NCBI GenBank assembly: GCA_016714045.1
Contig: JADJNY010000002.1
Span: 434,001 to 498,000 of the forward strand
DNA: 64,000 nucleotides
From: Planctomycetota bacterium
GTDB lineage: Bacteria; Planctomycetota; UBA1135; GCA-002686595
Direction: 5' to 3'
Each line of letters opens with the position of its first letter. The first letter of the stretch is position 1. The notes beneath the pieces are model-generated. The model was not told the origin of the DNA. It worked only from the letters and a program-made list of their open reading frames with translations, and searched no databases. Shown here in pieces: positions 35,433-45,549 of this stretch. Position numbers and translations under genes: made by a program.

Positions 35433-36848
35433 TCAGCTCGCCAAGCGCACGCGCGCGCGTTGCTCGAGCACGTCGAGCGCGGCCACGCGGTAGGCCTCGG
35501 CGAGCGTCGGGAAGTTGAAGACGTTTTCGACGAACGTGGTGATCGGCAGGTTGCCCACGATCGCCATCTGCGCGAGGTGGATCAGCTCCGTCGCGCCTTC
35601 GCCCAGGATCTGCGCGCCGACGAGTCGTTCGCCTGCGGGGTCGCAGATGAGCTTGACCAGGCCCTCGGTCTCGCCGTTGATCTGGCCGCGGGCGAGCTCG
35701 TCGAAGCGCGCGCGGCCGACGAGCGCGGAGCCGAAGCGCTTGATCGCGTCCGCCTCCGTGAGACCGACGCAGGACATCTCCGGGATCGTGTAGATGCCCG
35801 CGGGGATCGTGTCCTGCGCGGGGCCGAGGGGCACGCCGAGCGCGTGACGCGTGGCGCGCCGGCCCTGCTCCATCGAGCTCGCGGCGAGCGCGGGCGGTCC
35901 GATCACGTCGCCCGCGCCGTAGATGTGCTCGACGCTGGTCCGGCAGTTCGCGTCGACCTGCAGGAAGCCGCGGTCCGTCGGGGCGAGGCCCGCGTTCTGC
36001 ACGTCGAGACCGGAGAGGCACGCCGTGCGCCCGAGCGCGACGAGCACCTTCTCCGCGCTCAGCACCTCGCCGCTCGCGAGCCTCACGTGGCACGAGGACA
36101 GCCCGTCGTGCTCCACGGCTTCGTGCTTCTGGCCGGCGACGAAGCGCCCGCCCATGCGCTCGAACTGCTGCACGAAGAGGTCGGTGATCTCCTGGTCGAG
36201 GAACGCGAGCGGCCGCGCGCCGCGATCGACCATGGTCACCTTCACTCCGAGCGCCTGGAAGATCGTCGCGAACTCGCACGCGATGACGCCCGCGCCGAGC
36301 ACGACCAGCGACTCGGGCAGGTAGATCAGCGACAAGATCGAGTCGCTGTCGAGGATGTGCTCGTGGTCCACCGGGATCTCCGGCGGCGTGCGCGGGCGCG
36401 AACCCGTCGCGACGACGATCACGTCGGCTTGCACGAGCTCCTTCGCGCCGCCGACGGCCGTGATCTCGACCGTGTGCGGGTCGACGAAGCGCGCGCGCCC
36501 GCGGCGGCGCTCGATGCCCACGCGATCGAGCTGGCGGCCTATGTAGCCCTCGTGCGCGATGAGCACGTGGTGCAGGCGCTTCATCAGGCTCTCGACCTTC
36601 GTCTGCGGCCCGAGGCCGTTCGGCACGAAGCCCACGGAGCGCTGCTTCAATCCGGCGAGGTAGAGCGCGCTCTCGCGCAGCGTCTTCGACGGGATCGTGC
36701 CGCGGTGGACGCACTCGCCACCGGCGCGCGCCTCGCGGTCGACGAGGAGCACCTTGCGGCCCGCGCGCGCGGCCTGGATGGCGGACTTCTGGCCGGCGGG
36801 GCCGGCGCCGAGCACGAGGAAGTCGTAGCGGGGCGGGAGTGCGTTCAC
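35433..36848 (-). CDS. sthA: Soluble pyridine nucleotide transhydrogenase-like flavoprotein
   Basis: A 471-residue FAD-dependent oxidoreductase of the pyridine nucleotide-disulfide family. FAD site FLVLGAGPAGQKSAIQAA; NAD(P) site LVVLGAGVIACEFATIF; second FAD motif IYGAGDVIGPPALA. The redox-site region reads GGECVHRGTIPSKTLRE: the second cysteine of disulfide reductases is absent, as in E. coli SthA, which interconverts NADPH and NADH. The role is therefore balancing the two cofactors, consistent with pentose-phosphate genes nearby. Start GTG 36848 precedes ALPPRYDFLV; no ATG fits as well. Leftward, with the disrupted HDOD gene 70 bp upstream on the same strand. Confidence 0.85.
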   Translation of the reverse strand: MNALPPRYDFLVLGAGPAGQKSAIQAARAGRKVLLVDREARAGGECVHRGTIPSKTLRESALYLAGLKQRSVGFVPNGLGPQTKVESLMKRLHHVLIAHEGYIGRQLDRVGIERRRGRARFVDPHTVEITAVGGAKELVQADVIVVATGSRPRTPPEIPVDHEHILDSDSILSLIYLPESLVVLGAGVIACEFATIFQALGVKVTMVDRGARPLAFLDQEITDLFVQQFERMGGRFVAGQKHEAVEHDGLSSCHVRLASGEVLSAEKVLVALGRTACLSGLDVQNAGLAPTDRGFLQVDANCRTSVEHIYGAGDVIGPPALAASSMEQGRRATRHALGVPLGPAQDTIPAGIYTIPEMSCVGLTEADAIKRFGSALVGRARFDELARGQINGETEGLVKLICDPAGERLVGAQILGEGATELIHLAQMAIVGNLPITTFVENVFNFPTLAEAYRVAALDVLEQRARVRLAS

Positions 36849-36918
36849 GGTGGAGGAGCGTCGTGGGGACGGTAGGAGGACGTCGTCCGCCGCGCGGGGA
36901 GCGCCGCGGACGCGTGCG

Positions 36919-37774
36919 TCACTGGAAGGCCTTCGCGAGCTCGAGCACCTTGTCGCGGCGCTCGAGCAGCGTCTGGAACTCGTCGCTGTAGATGCCGAGC
37001 TCGCCGAGCGCGGGATGCTGACCGAGCGTCGCGTCCGCGATCGGATCGGGGTGCGTCGACGCGTGCGCGAGCAGGTCGGCCATCTGGGCCGTGAGCGCGT
37101 GCTCGATGTGCTCGCCCGCGGCCTCGGGGGCGTGGTGATGCAGCACCGAGGCCGCCATCCACTGCGGGAAGTTCCAGCGTTCGAGCATGAGCGCGCCGAC
37201 CTTCGCGTGGAACTCGATCGTCCATGCGTCGAGCACGCCCTCGTCGGGCTCGCGGTGGTGCTTCGCGAAGAGCTCGAGGCTCGCTTGGAGCACGGCGGGC
37301 TGTCCGACGTCGTGGAGGAGCCCGCACAGGAACGCGCCCTCGACGTTCTTCCGTCGCGCGCGCGATCTACTTGGCCCAGGCTCCGGCGCAGGCGGAGTGC
37401 CCCCACATCGTGCGGACCCGGTCCTCGCGGCCCTTCACGGTGAAGACCTTGCCCTTGAGCGCGACGGCGAGCGCGATGTCGCAGATCACGCGGAAGCCGA
37501 GGCGCGAGATCGCTTGGGCGAGCGACACGATCGGCTCGCGCGGCGCGTACGCGGCCGAGTTCGCGACCGAGAGCACGTGTCCGGCGAGCGCGGGGTCGCG
37601 CTGGATCAGGTTCGCGAGGTGGCGCGAGTCGCAAGCGGTCTCGTTGCACGAGGCGAGCACCTGCGAGGCCGTTTGGGGGAGGAGCGGGACGTCGATCGTC
37701 CCGGAGGCGACGCGCTCGAGCAGCTCCGCGCGCAGCGCGTCGAAGGCGGCGAGGTCCGAATGGAGGAGGGGCAT
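36919..37774 (-). CDS. HDOD-domain protein, frameshifted
   Basis: About 284 residues after correction. The N-terminal part (MPLLHSDLAAFDALRAELLE) leads into the HDOD signature: LIQRDPALAGHVLSVANSAAY and ISRLGFRVICDIALAVALKG. It stops at a TAG after SACAGAWAK near 37367. The rest is in another frame: KNVEGAFLCGLLHDVGQPAV with the HD-like pair, then FHAKVGALMLERWNFPQWMA and VLHHHAPEAAGEHIEHA. Removing one base at the TAG site joins the parts, and the span is one base more than a whole number of codons. HDOD proteins are regulatory modules linked to signalling and motility, without known catalysis in most cases. ATG 37774 is the start; the gene is divergent from the glycosidase. Confidence 0.7.
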
Positions 37775-37979
37775 GGGATCGTGGGGCTTCCTGCGGGCAT
37801 CCCGTTGTCGGTCGGCGCGGTGCGCGGAGTTGATGCGCCCTCGAGCGGTCCAATGAGGAGACGCACCTCCGCAGGTCCCGCGTCTGGCGCACGCCCGTGG
37901 AGTCGCGTCCCCACGAGGCGCGCGCCTCAAGCTCGTTCGCGCATTGGACGACGGTGCGCTCCGGCCCCGAGCCTTCTCC

Positions 37980-40750
37980 ATGACCCGACGCCGCAACTCG
38001 CAGGACCCGGAATCCGCGCGCCTCGAGCGGACGCGCGCCGCGAGCACAACTGGAAGCGCTGGGGCACGTACCTTCCCGAGCGGCAGTGGGGCACGGTGCG
38101 CGAGGATTACTCCGCCTCCGGCGACGCGTGGGGCGCGTTCCCTCACGACCACGCGCGCAGTCGCGCCTATCGGTGGGGCGAGGACGGGCTCCTCGGCTGG
38201 ACCGATCGTCAGTGCCGCGTGTGCTTCGCGCCGGCCCTCTGGAACGGCCGCGATCCGATCCTGAAGGAGCGGCTCTTCGGGCTCACCGGCCCCGAAGGCA
38301 ACCACGGCGAGGACGCGAAGGAAGTGTGGCACTACCTCGACGCCACGCCGACGCATTCGTACGCGCGCGCCCTCTACAAGTACCCGCAGCGCGCGTTCCC
38401 GTACTCCGAGCTCGTGCGCGTGAACAGCGAGCGCACGCGCGCGGAGCCCGAGTACGAAATCGCCGACACGGGCGCGTTCGACGGCGACCGGTACTTCGAC
38501 GTCGAGGTCGAGTACGCGAAGGCGGGCCCCGACGAGGTGCTCGTGCGCATCACGTGCACGAACCGGGGCGACGATGCGGCGCCGCTGTGGCTCCTACCCA
38601 CCGTGTGGTTCCGCAACACGTGGTCGTGGGGGAAGACGCTCGAGGACACGCGCACGAAGCCGGGCTTGCGGCGCGAGAGCGAGCACGGCGTGCTCTTGCA
38701 CGAGGAGTCGCTCGGACGCCTGCGCTTCGCGCTCGACCCCGCGAACGGCCCGTGCGAGCTCGTGTTCACCGAGAACGAGACCAACGCCGAGCGCCTCTTC
38801 GGCGCCCCGAACCCGGCGCCGTACACGAAGGACGCGTTCCATGCGCTCGTCGTGCGCGGCGATCGCGGCGCCGTCAACCCGCGCGAGGAAGGGACGAAGT
38901 GCGCCGCCGTGCACCACGCGGTGCTCGCGCCCGGCGAGCGGCGGACGTTCCGCGCGTGCTTGTGGCTCGCCGACGCCGCGGTCGCGAGCGACGCGGACGC
39001 GGCGGCGCGCTTCGGCGCGGAGTTCGACGTGCTCGTGGCGCGGCGTCGCGACGAGTGCGACCAGTTCCACGCGGCGACCCTCGCGCGCGAGCTCGGCGCG
39101 GAGGAGCGCAACGCCGCGCGGCAGGGGCTCGCGGGGCTCCTGTGGTCGAAGAAGTTCTACCACTACGCCGTCGACGCCTGGCTCGAGGGCGACCCCGCGC
39201 AACCCGCGCCGCCCGTCGAGCGCAAGCGCGGCCGCAACCGCGACTGGCGCCACCTCTACAACCGCGACGTGCTCTCGATGCCCGACGCGTGGGAGTACCC
39301 GTGGTACGCGGCGTGGGACCTCGCGTTCCACATGCTGCCGATGGCGCGCGTCGACCCGCGCTTCGCGAAGGACCAGCTCCTCTTGCTCTTGCGCGAGTGG
39401 TACCAGCATCCGTCCGGCCAGATCCCCGCGTACGAGTGGGCGTTCGGCGACGTGAACCCGCCGGTGCACGCGTGGGCGTGCTGGCGCGTCTACAAGACGA
39501 CGGCGCCGCGCGGCTTCCGCGACGTGCACTTCCTCGAGCGGTGCTTCCACAAGCTCCTGATCAACTTCACGTGGTGGGTGAACCGCAAGGACCCCGAGGG
39601 CAACCACGTGTTCTCGGGCGGCTTCCTCGGGCTCGACAACATCGGGCTGTTCGACCGCTCGCAGCCGCTCCCCGGCGGACACCATCTGACGCAGGCCGAC
39701 GGCACGGCGTGGATGGCGTTCTACTGCTCGACGATGCTCGCGATGGCGCTCGAGCTCGCGCGCGTCGACCCGGCGTACGAGGACGTCGCCAGCAAGTTCT
39801 TCGAGCACTACGTCGCGATCTGCGACGCGATGAACCGGCTCGGCGGGAGCGGCCTCTGGGACGAGGACGACGGCTTCTACTACGACCAGCTCGCGGTCGA
39901 CGGCCGCCCCGTGCCGCTGCGCGTCCGCTCGATGGTCGGGATCATCCCGCTCTTCGCGGTAGAGATCCTGCACCAGGACCTGATCGACCTCCGCCCGGGC
40001 TTCAAGAAGCGCATGGAGTGGTTCCTCGAGCACCGCTCCGACCTTGCGCAGACCGTTTCGTACATGGAGCGCGGCCGCGCGGGCGAGCGCTTGCTCGCGA
40101 TCCCGACGCGCGAGCGTCTCGAGCGCGTCCTGCGCTACGTCCTGGACGAGCGCGAGTTCCTCTCCCCGTTCGGCGTGCGCTCGCTGTCGCGATTCCACGC
40201 GGAGCACCCGTTCGAGCTCGAGATCGCGGGCGCGGCGCACCGCGTCGACTACCAGCCCGGCGAGTCGACGACGAGCCTGTTCGGCGGCAACTCGAACTGG
40301 CGCGGGCCGGTGTGGTTCCCCGTCAACTACCTGCTCATCGAGGCGCTCGAGCGCTACCACCACTTCTTCGGCGACGCGTTCCAGGTCGAGTTCCCGACGG
40401 GCTCCGGCGTGAAGAAGAACCTGAAGGAGGTCGCGGAGGAGCTCTCGGCGCGCCTCGCGCGGCTCTTCCTGCCCGACGAGAACGGGTATCGACCGTGCCA
40501 CGCGGACGATCCGCGCTATGCCCGCGCGCTCGACTGGCGCGAACTCGTCTCCTTCCACGAGTACTTCCACGCCGAGACGGGCCGCGGTCTCGGCGCGAGT
40601 CACCAGACGGGTTGGACGGCGCTCGCGGTGGAATGCCTCGAGGACCTCGCGCGAGCCCGCGCGCGTCGGCAGAATGCGCCCGCCGAACCGAAACCCGCGC
40701 TGCCCAGCGAGCATCCGAGGCAGCCGGATCCCTCCACCACGAGTGCGTGA
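37980..40750 (+). CDS. GH63-like glycosidase, frameshift near the start
   Basis: A large glycoside hydrolase of about 923 residues, of the type usually annotated as glucosidase and related to GH63/mannosylglycerate hydrolases. The long frame is complete from HNWKRWGTYLPERQWGTVRE to the end. Conserved-looking blocks are YNRDVLSMPDAWEYPWYAAW, HPSGQIPAYEWAFGDVNPPV, GLWDEDDGFYYDQL and FGGNSNWRGPVWFPVNYLL, consistent with an (alpha/alpha)6 barrel. The N-terminal codons MTRRRNSQDPESARLERTRA start at ATG 37980 in another frame; one extra C at 38038-38039 continues them as RTRAREHNWKRW and makes the length 924 codons. There is no signal peptide, so it is probably cytosolic and may act on stored or solute sugars. 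Substrate unknown. Confidence 0.8.
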
Positions 40751-40795
40751 CGCCGGGCCTCGATACGCTCGACGCCGGCCAGGACCCCGACCGCG

Positions 40796-42877
40796 ATGAG
40801 CCAGATGAATTCCTATCCCACCGGCATCGAGAAGCTCTCCATCGACACGATCCGCACGCTCTCCATGGACGGCGTGCAGAAGGCGAATTCGGGGCACCCC
40901 GGCACGCCGATGGCGCTCGCGCCGGTCGTGCACACGCTGTGGCAGGAGTTCCTGCGCTACGACCCGGCCGACGCGCGCTGGGCGGACCGCGATCGCTTCG
41001 TGCTGTCGTGCGGTCACGCGTCGATGCTGCTCTACTCGACGCTGCACCTCGCCGGCGTGAAGGAGCTCGACCACGGCGGCAAGCCGACGGGACGGCTCGC
41101 GGTGCCGATGGAGGAGCTCCAGCGCTTCCGTCAGCTCGGCTCGCGCACGCCGGGCCATCCCGAGGCGAAGCACACGACCGGCGTCGAGACGACGACGGGG
41201 CCGCTGGGACAGGGCGTCGCGAACTCGGTCGGCATGGCGATGGCGCAGAAGTGGCTTGCCGCGCGCTACAACAAGCCGGGCTTCGAACTGTTCCGCCACC
41301 ACGTGTGGGTGCTCAACGGCGACGGCGACTTCATGGAAGGCGTGTCGTACGAGGCCGCGTCGCTCGCGGGCCACCTCGGTCTCGGCAACCTGACGTGGAT
41401 CTACGACAACAACCGGATCACGATCGAGGGCGAGACGCACCTCGCGTTCAGCGAGGACGTGGCGACGCGCTTCGTCGCGCAGGGTTGGAACGTGACGCGC
41501 GTCGCCGACGCGAACGACACGGCGATGCTGCGCCGCGCGATGGAGTGGGCGCGGAAGTGCACGGACCGGCCCACCTTGATCATCGTCGACAGCCACATCG
41601 GCTTCGGCTCGCCGAAGAAGCAGGACTCGCACGCCGCGCACGGCGAGCCGCTCGGCGCGGACGAGATCCAGGCGACGAAGAAGGTCTACGGTTGGCCCGA
41701 GACGGCGCCGTTCTTCGTGCCCGACGGCGTGCGCGAGCACTGGGCCGCGAACGTCGGCCAGCGCGGCGCGAAGCTCTCCGCGGAGTGGAAGCAGCTCTTC
41801 GACGCGTATCAGAAGCAGTTCCCCGCGCTCGCGGCCGAGCTCGACCTCGTCCTGTCCGGCGAGCTTCCGAGCGGGTGGGAGAAGTCGCTGCCGACGTTCC
41901 CGGCCGACGCAAAGGGTCTCGCGACGCGCGATGCGTCCGGCAAGGCGATCAACGCCGTTGCGCCGGCGATTCCGTGGCTCGTGGGCGGCTCGGCGGACTT
42001 GGCGCCCTCGACGAAGACGCTGATGACGTTCCCGGAGGCCGGGCACTTCTCGGCGCACGCGTACGGCGGCCGCAACCTGCACTTCGGCATCCGCGAGCAC
42101 GTCATGGGCTCGATCTTGAACGGGATGGCGCTGAGCGGCCTGCGCGCGTACGGCGCGACGTTCCTCATCTTCAGCGACTACCTGCGCCCGACGCTGCGCC
42201 TCGCGTCGCTGATGGAGCTGCCGATCATCGAGGTCTTCACGCACGACTCGATCGGCGTCGGAGAAGACGGTCCGACGCACCAGCCGATCGAGCAGCTCGC
42301 GTCGCTGCGCGCGATCCCGGGCTTGATCACGCTGCGGCCGTGCGACGCGAACGAGACGGCGGAGGCGTGGAAGGTCGCGCTGTCGTCGCGCACGCAGCCG
42401 GTCGCGCTGGCGCTGACGCGCCAGGCGCTGCCGACGCTCGACCGCACGAAGTACGCGAGCGCGTCGGGCCTCGCGAAGGGCGGTTATGTCTTGGTGGACG
42501 CGCAGAAGGGCGCGCCCCAGCTCGTCCTGATCGGCACGGGCAGCGAGGTGAGCCTGTGTCTCGCCGCGCGTGAGAAGCTCGAGTCCGAAGGCATCGCGAC
42601 GCGCGTCGTGAGCCTGCCGTCGTGGGAACTCTTCGAGAAGCAGCCGCAGGCGTACAAGGACTCCGTCCTCCCGCCCGATTGCAAGGCGCGCGTCGCCGTC
42701 GAGATGGCGAGCACGTTCGGCTGGAAGCAGTGGGTCGGCGACCACGGCGCCGTGATCGGCATGACGAGCTTCGGCGCGAGCGCGCCGCTGCCCGACTTGC
42801 AGCGGACGTTCGGCTTCACGGTCGAGAACGTCGTCGCGACGGCGAAGAAGCAGCTCGCGCTGGCGACGGCGAGTTGA
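40796..42877 (+). CDS. tkt: Transketolase
   Basis: A 693-residue thiamine-diphosphate enzyme of the non-oxidative pentose phosphate pathway, transferring two-carbon units between sugar phosphates. Full length for the family. Visible motifs: NSGHPGTPMALAPV at the N-terminus, the cofactor motif GDGDFMEGVSYEAASLAGHL with YDNNRITIEG, and FGIREHVMGSILNGMAL in the pyrimidine-binding domain, followed by a normal C-terminal domain (LIGTGSEVSLCLAAREKL). It lies 45 bp after the glycosidase, on the same strand, and may be cotranscribed with it. Start ATG 40796; a second ATG three codons later is also possible. Confidence 0.96.
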   Translation: MSQMNSYPTGIEKLSIDTIRTLSMDGVQKANSGHPGTPMALAPVVHTLWQEFLRYDPADARWADRDRFVLSCGHASMLLYSTLHLAGVKELDHGGKPTGRLAVPMEELQRFRQLGSRTPGHPEAKHTTGVETTTGPLGQGVANSVGMAMAQKWLAARYNKPGFELFRHHVWVLNGDGDFMEGVSYEAASLAGHLGLGNLTWIYDNNRITIEGETHLAFSEDVATRFVAQGWNVTRVADANDTAMLRRAMEWARKCTDRPTLIIVDSHIGFGSPKKQDSHAAHGEPLGADEIQATKKVYGWPETAPFFVPDGVREHWAANVGQRGAKLSAEWKQLFDAYQKQFPALAAELDLVLSGELPSGWEKSLPTFPADAKGLATRDASGKAINAVAPAIPWLVGGSADLAPSTKTLMTFPEAGHFSAHAYGGRNLHFGIREHVMGSILNGMALSGLRAYGATFLIFSDYLRPTLRLASLMELPIIEVFTHDSIGVGEDGPTHQPIEQLASLRAIPGLITLRPCDANETAEAWKVALSSRTQPVALALTRQALPTLDRTKYASASGLAKGGYVLVDAQKGAPQLVLIGTGSEVSLCLAAREKLESEGIATRVVSLPSWELFEKQPQAYKDSVLPPDCKARVAVEMASTFGWKQWVGDHGAVIGMTSFGASAPLPDLQRTFGFTVENVVATAKKQLALATAS

Positions 42878-42924
42878 TTCCGCCGTCCCGGTCCGGGTGC
42901 GGACGACTGCGTCTCGAACAGGGT

Positions 42925-42946
42925 CTCGTGGCCGCATGGCCGTGAG
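42925..42946 (+). terminator. Possible hairpin downstream of transketolase
   Basis: CTCGTGGCC and GGCCGTGAG pair in RNA over nine bases including two G-U pairs, with a GCAT loop, 48 bp past the stop. No T-run. Confidence 0.3.
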
Positions 42947-43095
42947 GCTTCGGACGCGCCCGTTCGCGGCAGGCCTCCTGAATTGCGCTCGGGTCCGCGG
43001 AGCTCGAGTCGGGGCGCGTTCGGCAGGGCCGGCTCGAGCCCGTCCCGCACGCGGATCCCCGGCGAGGGCGTGCTGCTCGCGCGTGGTCGTGTGGG

Positions 43096-44836
43096 ATGAT
43101 GGGCGGGGACCCCGACGTGACGACGCTGCACTGGGATTGGCCGCCGACCGGGCCGTGCGAACTCGAGCGCGCGTTCGAGGCGCTCTTCGCCGGTGTGCGC
43201 GACCTCGAGGCCGGGCTCTATGCCGGCGAGCTGGCGCGCGAGCTCGCGCGGCCGGACGTGCGAGCCGCGATCGGGCCCGCGCTCGTCCAGGCATACGAGG
43301 CGCTCTTGCGTGCGGCGCGGCCGCCGTTCGCCGGCGCGCGGCGCACCGAGACCGTGCAGAAGCTGCTCGAGCAGACGCGCGCGGAGCTCGTCCGCGTCGA
43401 GCGCACGTATCCGGCGGAGTTCGTGCCCGAGTCGTTCCTCGACGGTCGTGAGCTCGACGCGCGCGCGCCTGCGCGTGCTGCACGGCGACCAGCCCGTGCT
43501 GCGCCTCGACCAGGCGCTCTCCGCGCGCTTCTGGGGCATCGCGTTCGCGTTCGAGGCGCCCGGACACGCCGACCTGCTCGCGCGCGCGGTCCTGCGCGAT
43601 TCGGCGCTGAGCCTCGCCGTCGACCTGTCCGACCTCGCGAGGATCCTCGAGCGCATCGGCGCGGACGAGCGCTTCCCGACGCTCGTCCCGACGTTGAAGA
43701 ACCGCGCGTTCGAGCGCCTCATGCTCGACCTCCTGAACGAGGAGCGCGAGGCTGCCGTGCTCGCGCCGCTCGCGCAGGACTACTCGCAGAAGACGGACCT
43801 GCGCTACGACACAGCGCGCGGCCTCGGCCGCCAGCGCGGCGCGCGCGTGCAGGTGACGTCGCTCACGAGCGTCGTCCTGCACGACGAGAAGCGCGCGCGC
43901 ATCCATCATCGCGACAAGATCGTGCTCCTGTCGCCCATCGAGCTCGCGCGCTTCGTCGACGACGAGCTGCACGGGCGCCATCCGTTCCACGCGCCGCTCG
44001 ACCGCGAGCTCCTGAACCGCCTGTGGAGCGCGGTCGGCACGCCGGCGACCGTCCTCGAGCTCGTGAACGACTTCGGCCAGCGGTTCCAGAACGCGCTGCA
44101 GGACCGCGCCTCCGACCCGCGCGGTCCGCTCGCGCGCGTGCCCGCGCCGCTGCGCGAGCTCGTGCGCGAGTGGGTCGATCGTTCCGCCGCGCGCTCGACG
44201 CGTCTCCTGCGCGCCTACGAGGACCGCTTCGGCCAGGACTCATCCAGGCGCGACGGTCGCATGCAGCATCGCCGCGCCGCGCCGCCGACGACGTCCGACG
44301 ACGACTGGTCGGTCTTCCGTCGCGCGCACCCGTCGGGATCGCTCGTCCGCGTCCGCGGTGTGAGCCCCGCCAGCGGCGCGTGCTGGGCCGTCGCGGAGTC
44401 GGGCGTCGAGGTCTACGTGCTGCTCGGCGCCGCGCCCGAACGCGTGCCCGCCTCCGGGGAGGAGTTCGAGGTGCTCCTGCTCGACGCGAGCGAGGAGCGG
44501 CGTTGGTACACCGCCGCGCTCCCCAGCGCCGACGTGGACGGGGTGTTGCACGGAACGCGTCCTTCCGGCGCCAAGCCGGCCTCGACGCACGCGCCCCTCG
44601 CGGCGTGGACGCGGCCGGAGGTGCTCGCGCTGGTGCCCGGCCAGCGCATCGCGGGCCGGGTCGTGAAGCGCCTCGATTACGGACTCCTCGTCGACGTGCA
44701 GCCCGGGCTCGCGGGCCTCTTGCACGAGAAGGCGATGTCCGGCCGCTCGCCACGGGACTTCGCGGTGGGGGACCCGCTCGAGGTCGTGCTCCAGCGCATC
44801 GACACCGCGACCCGCCGGATCGAGCTCGCCCTGTGA
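43096..44836 (+). CDS. S1 RNA-binding-domain protein, frameshifted
   Basis: About 580 residues after correction. The first frame starts MMGGDPDVTTLHWDWPPTGP and runs to ESFLDGRELDARA. The second frame continues RLRVLHGDQPVLRLDQAL to the stop at 44836. Adding one CG unit to the alternating GC run at about 43456-43468 joins them as LDARARLRVLHG. The N-terminal 490 residues resemble no family I know, apart from helical stretches. The last 75 residues are an S1-like OB fold: LVPGQRIAGRVVKRLDYGLL, VDVQPGLAGLLHEKAMSG and GDPLEVVLQRIDTATRRIEL. S1 domains bind RNA, so a role in RNA metabolism or translation is likely but unproven. Confidence 0.65.
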
Positions 44837-44945
44837 GCCCGGGCCGCGAACGGCCATCACGCTAGAATTCCGAGCTCGCGGGAAGGCGCGGCCCGCGGCC
44901 CCCGTCCCAACGGGGACGGCGCCGCCCCTCATCCGCCGGAATGCC

Positions 44946-45455
44946 ATGATGAAACCCACCCTGACCCTGCTCCTCCCCGTCGGCCTCCTGCTCGCCGCCT
45001 GCGCCAGCGACGCGTCCCAGAAGAAGCTCGCGCTCGCCGAGATCGAGGCGCGTCATGCGACCGAGCGCTCGAGGCTCCAGGACGCGCAGGACGCCTTCGC
45101 GCGCCGTTGGAAGGCGCCGTTCGAGCTCGAGTTCCCCGGCGAAGGCACCGTCCAGGTCCACGAATGCGCGCTGCACGGCTACGAGGACCACGTCGAGGTG
45201 TTCCTCGACTACTCCTACGTGAACACGACCGGCAAGCCGATCGACGGTGTGCGCATCGAGATCGACCTCGTCGATCCACGCACCGGCGCGGCGCGCACGG
45301 AGGAGACGCGGCTCACGTTCCCGCCGCTCATCCCGTTCCTCCCCGAGTCGAGCTTCACCACCGTCGCGCACGTGCCCACACGCGGGTTGCATCTCGTCCC
45401 CGGTTGGGAGTGGCGGATTCGTCCGCAGCGCATCGTGCGCAGCCGCGCAGGCTGA
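44946..45455 (+). CDS. Small predicted lipoprotein
   Basis: A 169-residue exported protein of unknown function. The N-terminus KPTLTLLLPVGLLLAACASD is a signal peptide with a clear lipobox (LAAC), so a lipid anchor in the cell envelope is expected. A short charged helix follows (KKLALAEIEARHATERSRLQ), then a beta-rich domain with one later cysteine (QVHECALHGYEDHVEVFLDY). Two adjacent ATG codons at 44946 and 44949 could start it. A strong hairpin follows the stop. Confidence 0.8.
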   Translation: MMKPTLTLLLPVGLLLAACASDASQKKLALAEIEARHATERSRLQDAQDAFARRWKAPFELEFPGEGTVQVHECALHGYEDHVEVFLDYSYVNTTGKPIDGVRIEIDLVDPRTGAARTEETRLTFPPLIPFLPESSFTTVAHVPTRGLHLVPGWEWRIRPQRIVRSRAG

Positions 45456-45475
45456 CGACCAGCCTGGATACGAAC

Positions 45476-45505
45476 GAAGCGAGGCCGGTCACCCGGCCTC
45501 GCTTC
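45476..45505. terminator. Perfect 13-bp hairpin between convergent lipoprotein and RRM genes
   Basis: GAAGCGAGGCCGG pairs with CCGGCCTCGCTTC around a TCAC loop, 20 bp after the lipoprotein stop and 44 bp past the stop of the leftward RRM gene. It probably ends transcripts from both sides. The left arm offers only two A's as a weak leftward T-run. Confidence 0.65.
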
Positions 45506-45549
45506 CATTCGGTCACCGCGTCACGCGTAGGCGCGACGCAGGAGATCGA

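Noticed and set aside
38594..43990. A 1798-codon open frame opposite the glycosidase and transketolase
   Set aside because: Shadow frame caused by high GC at third positions; it crosses two unrelated plus-strand genes.
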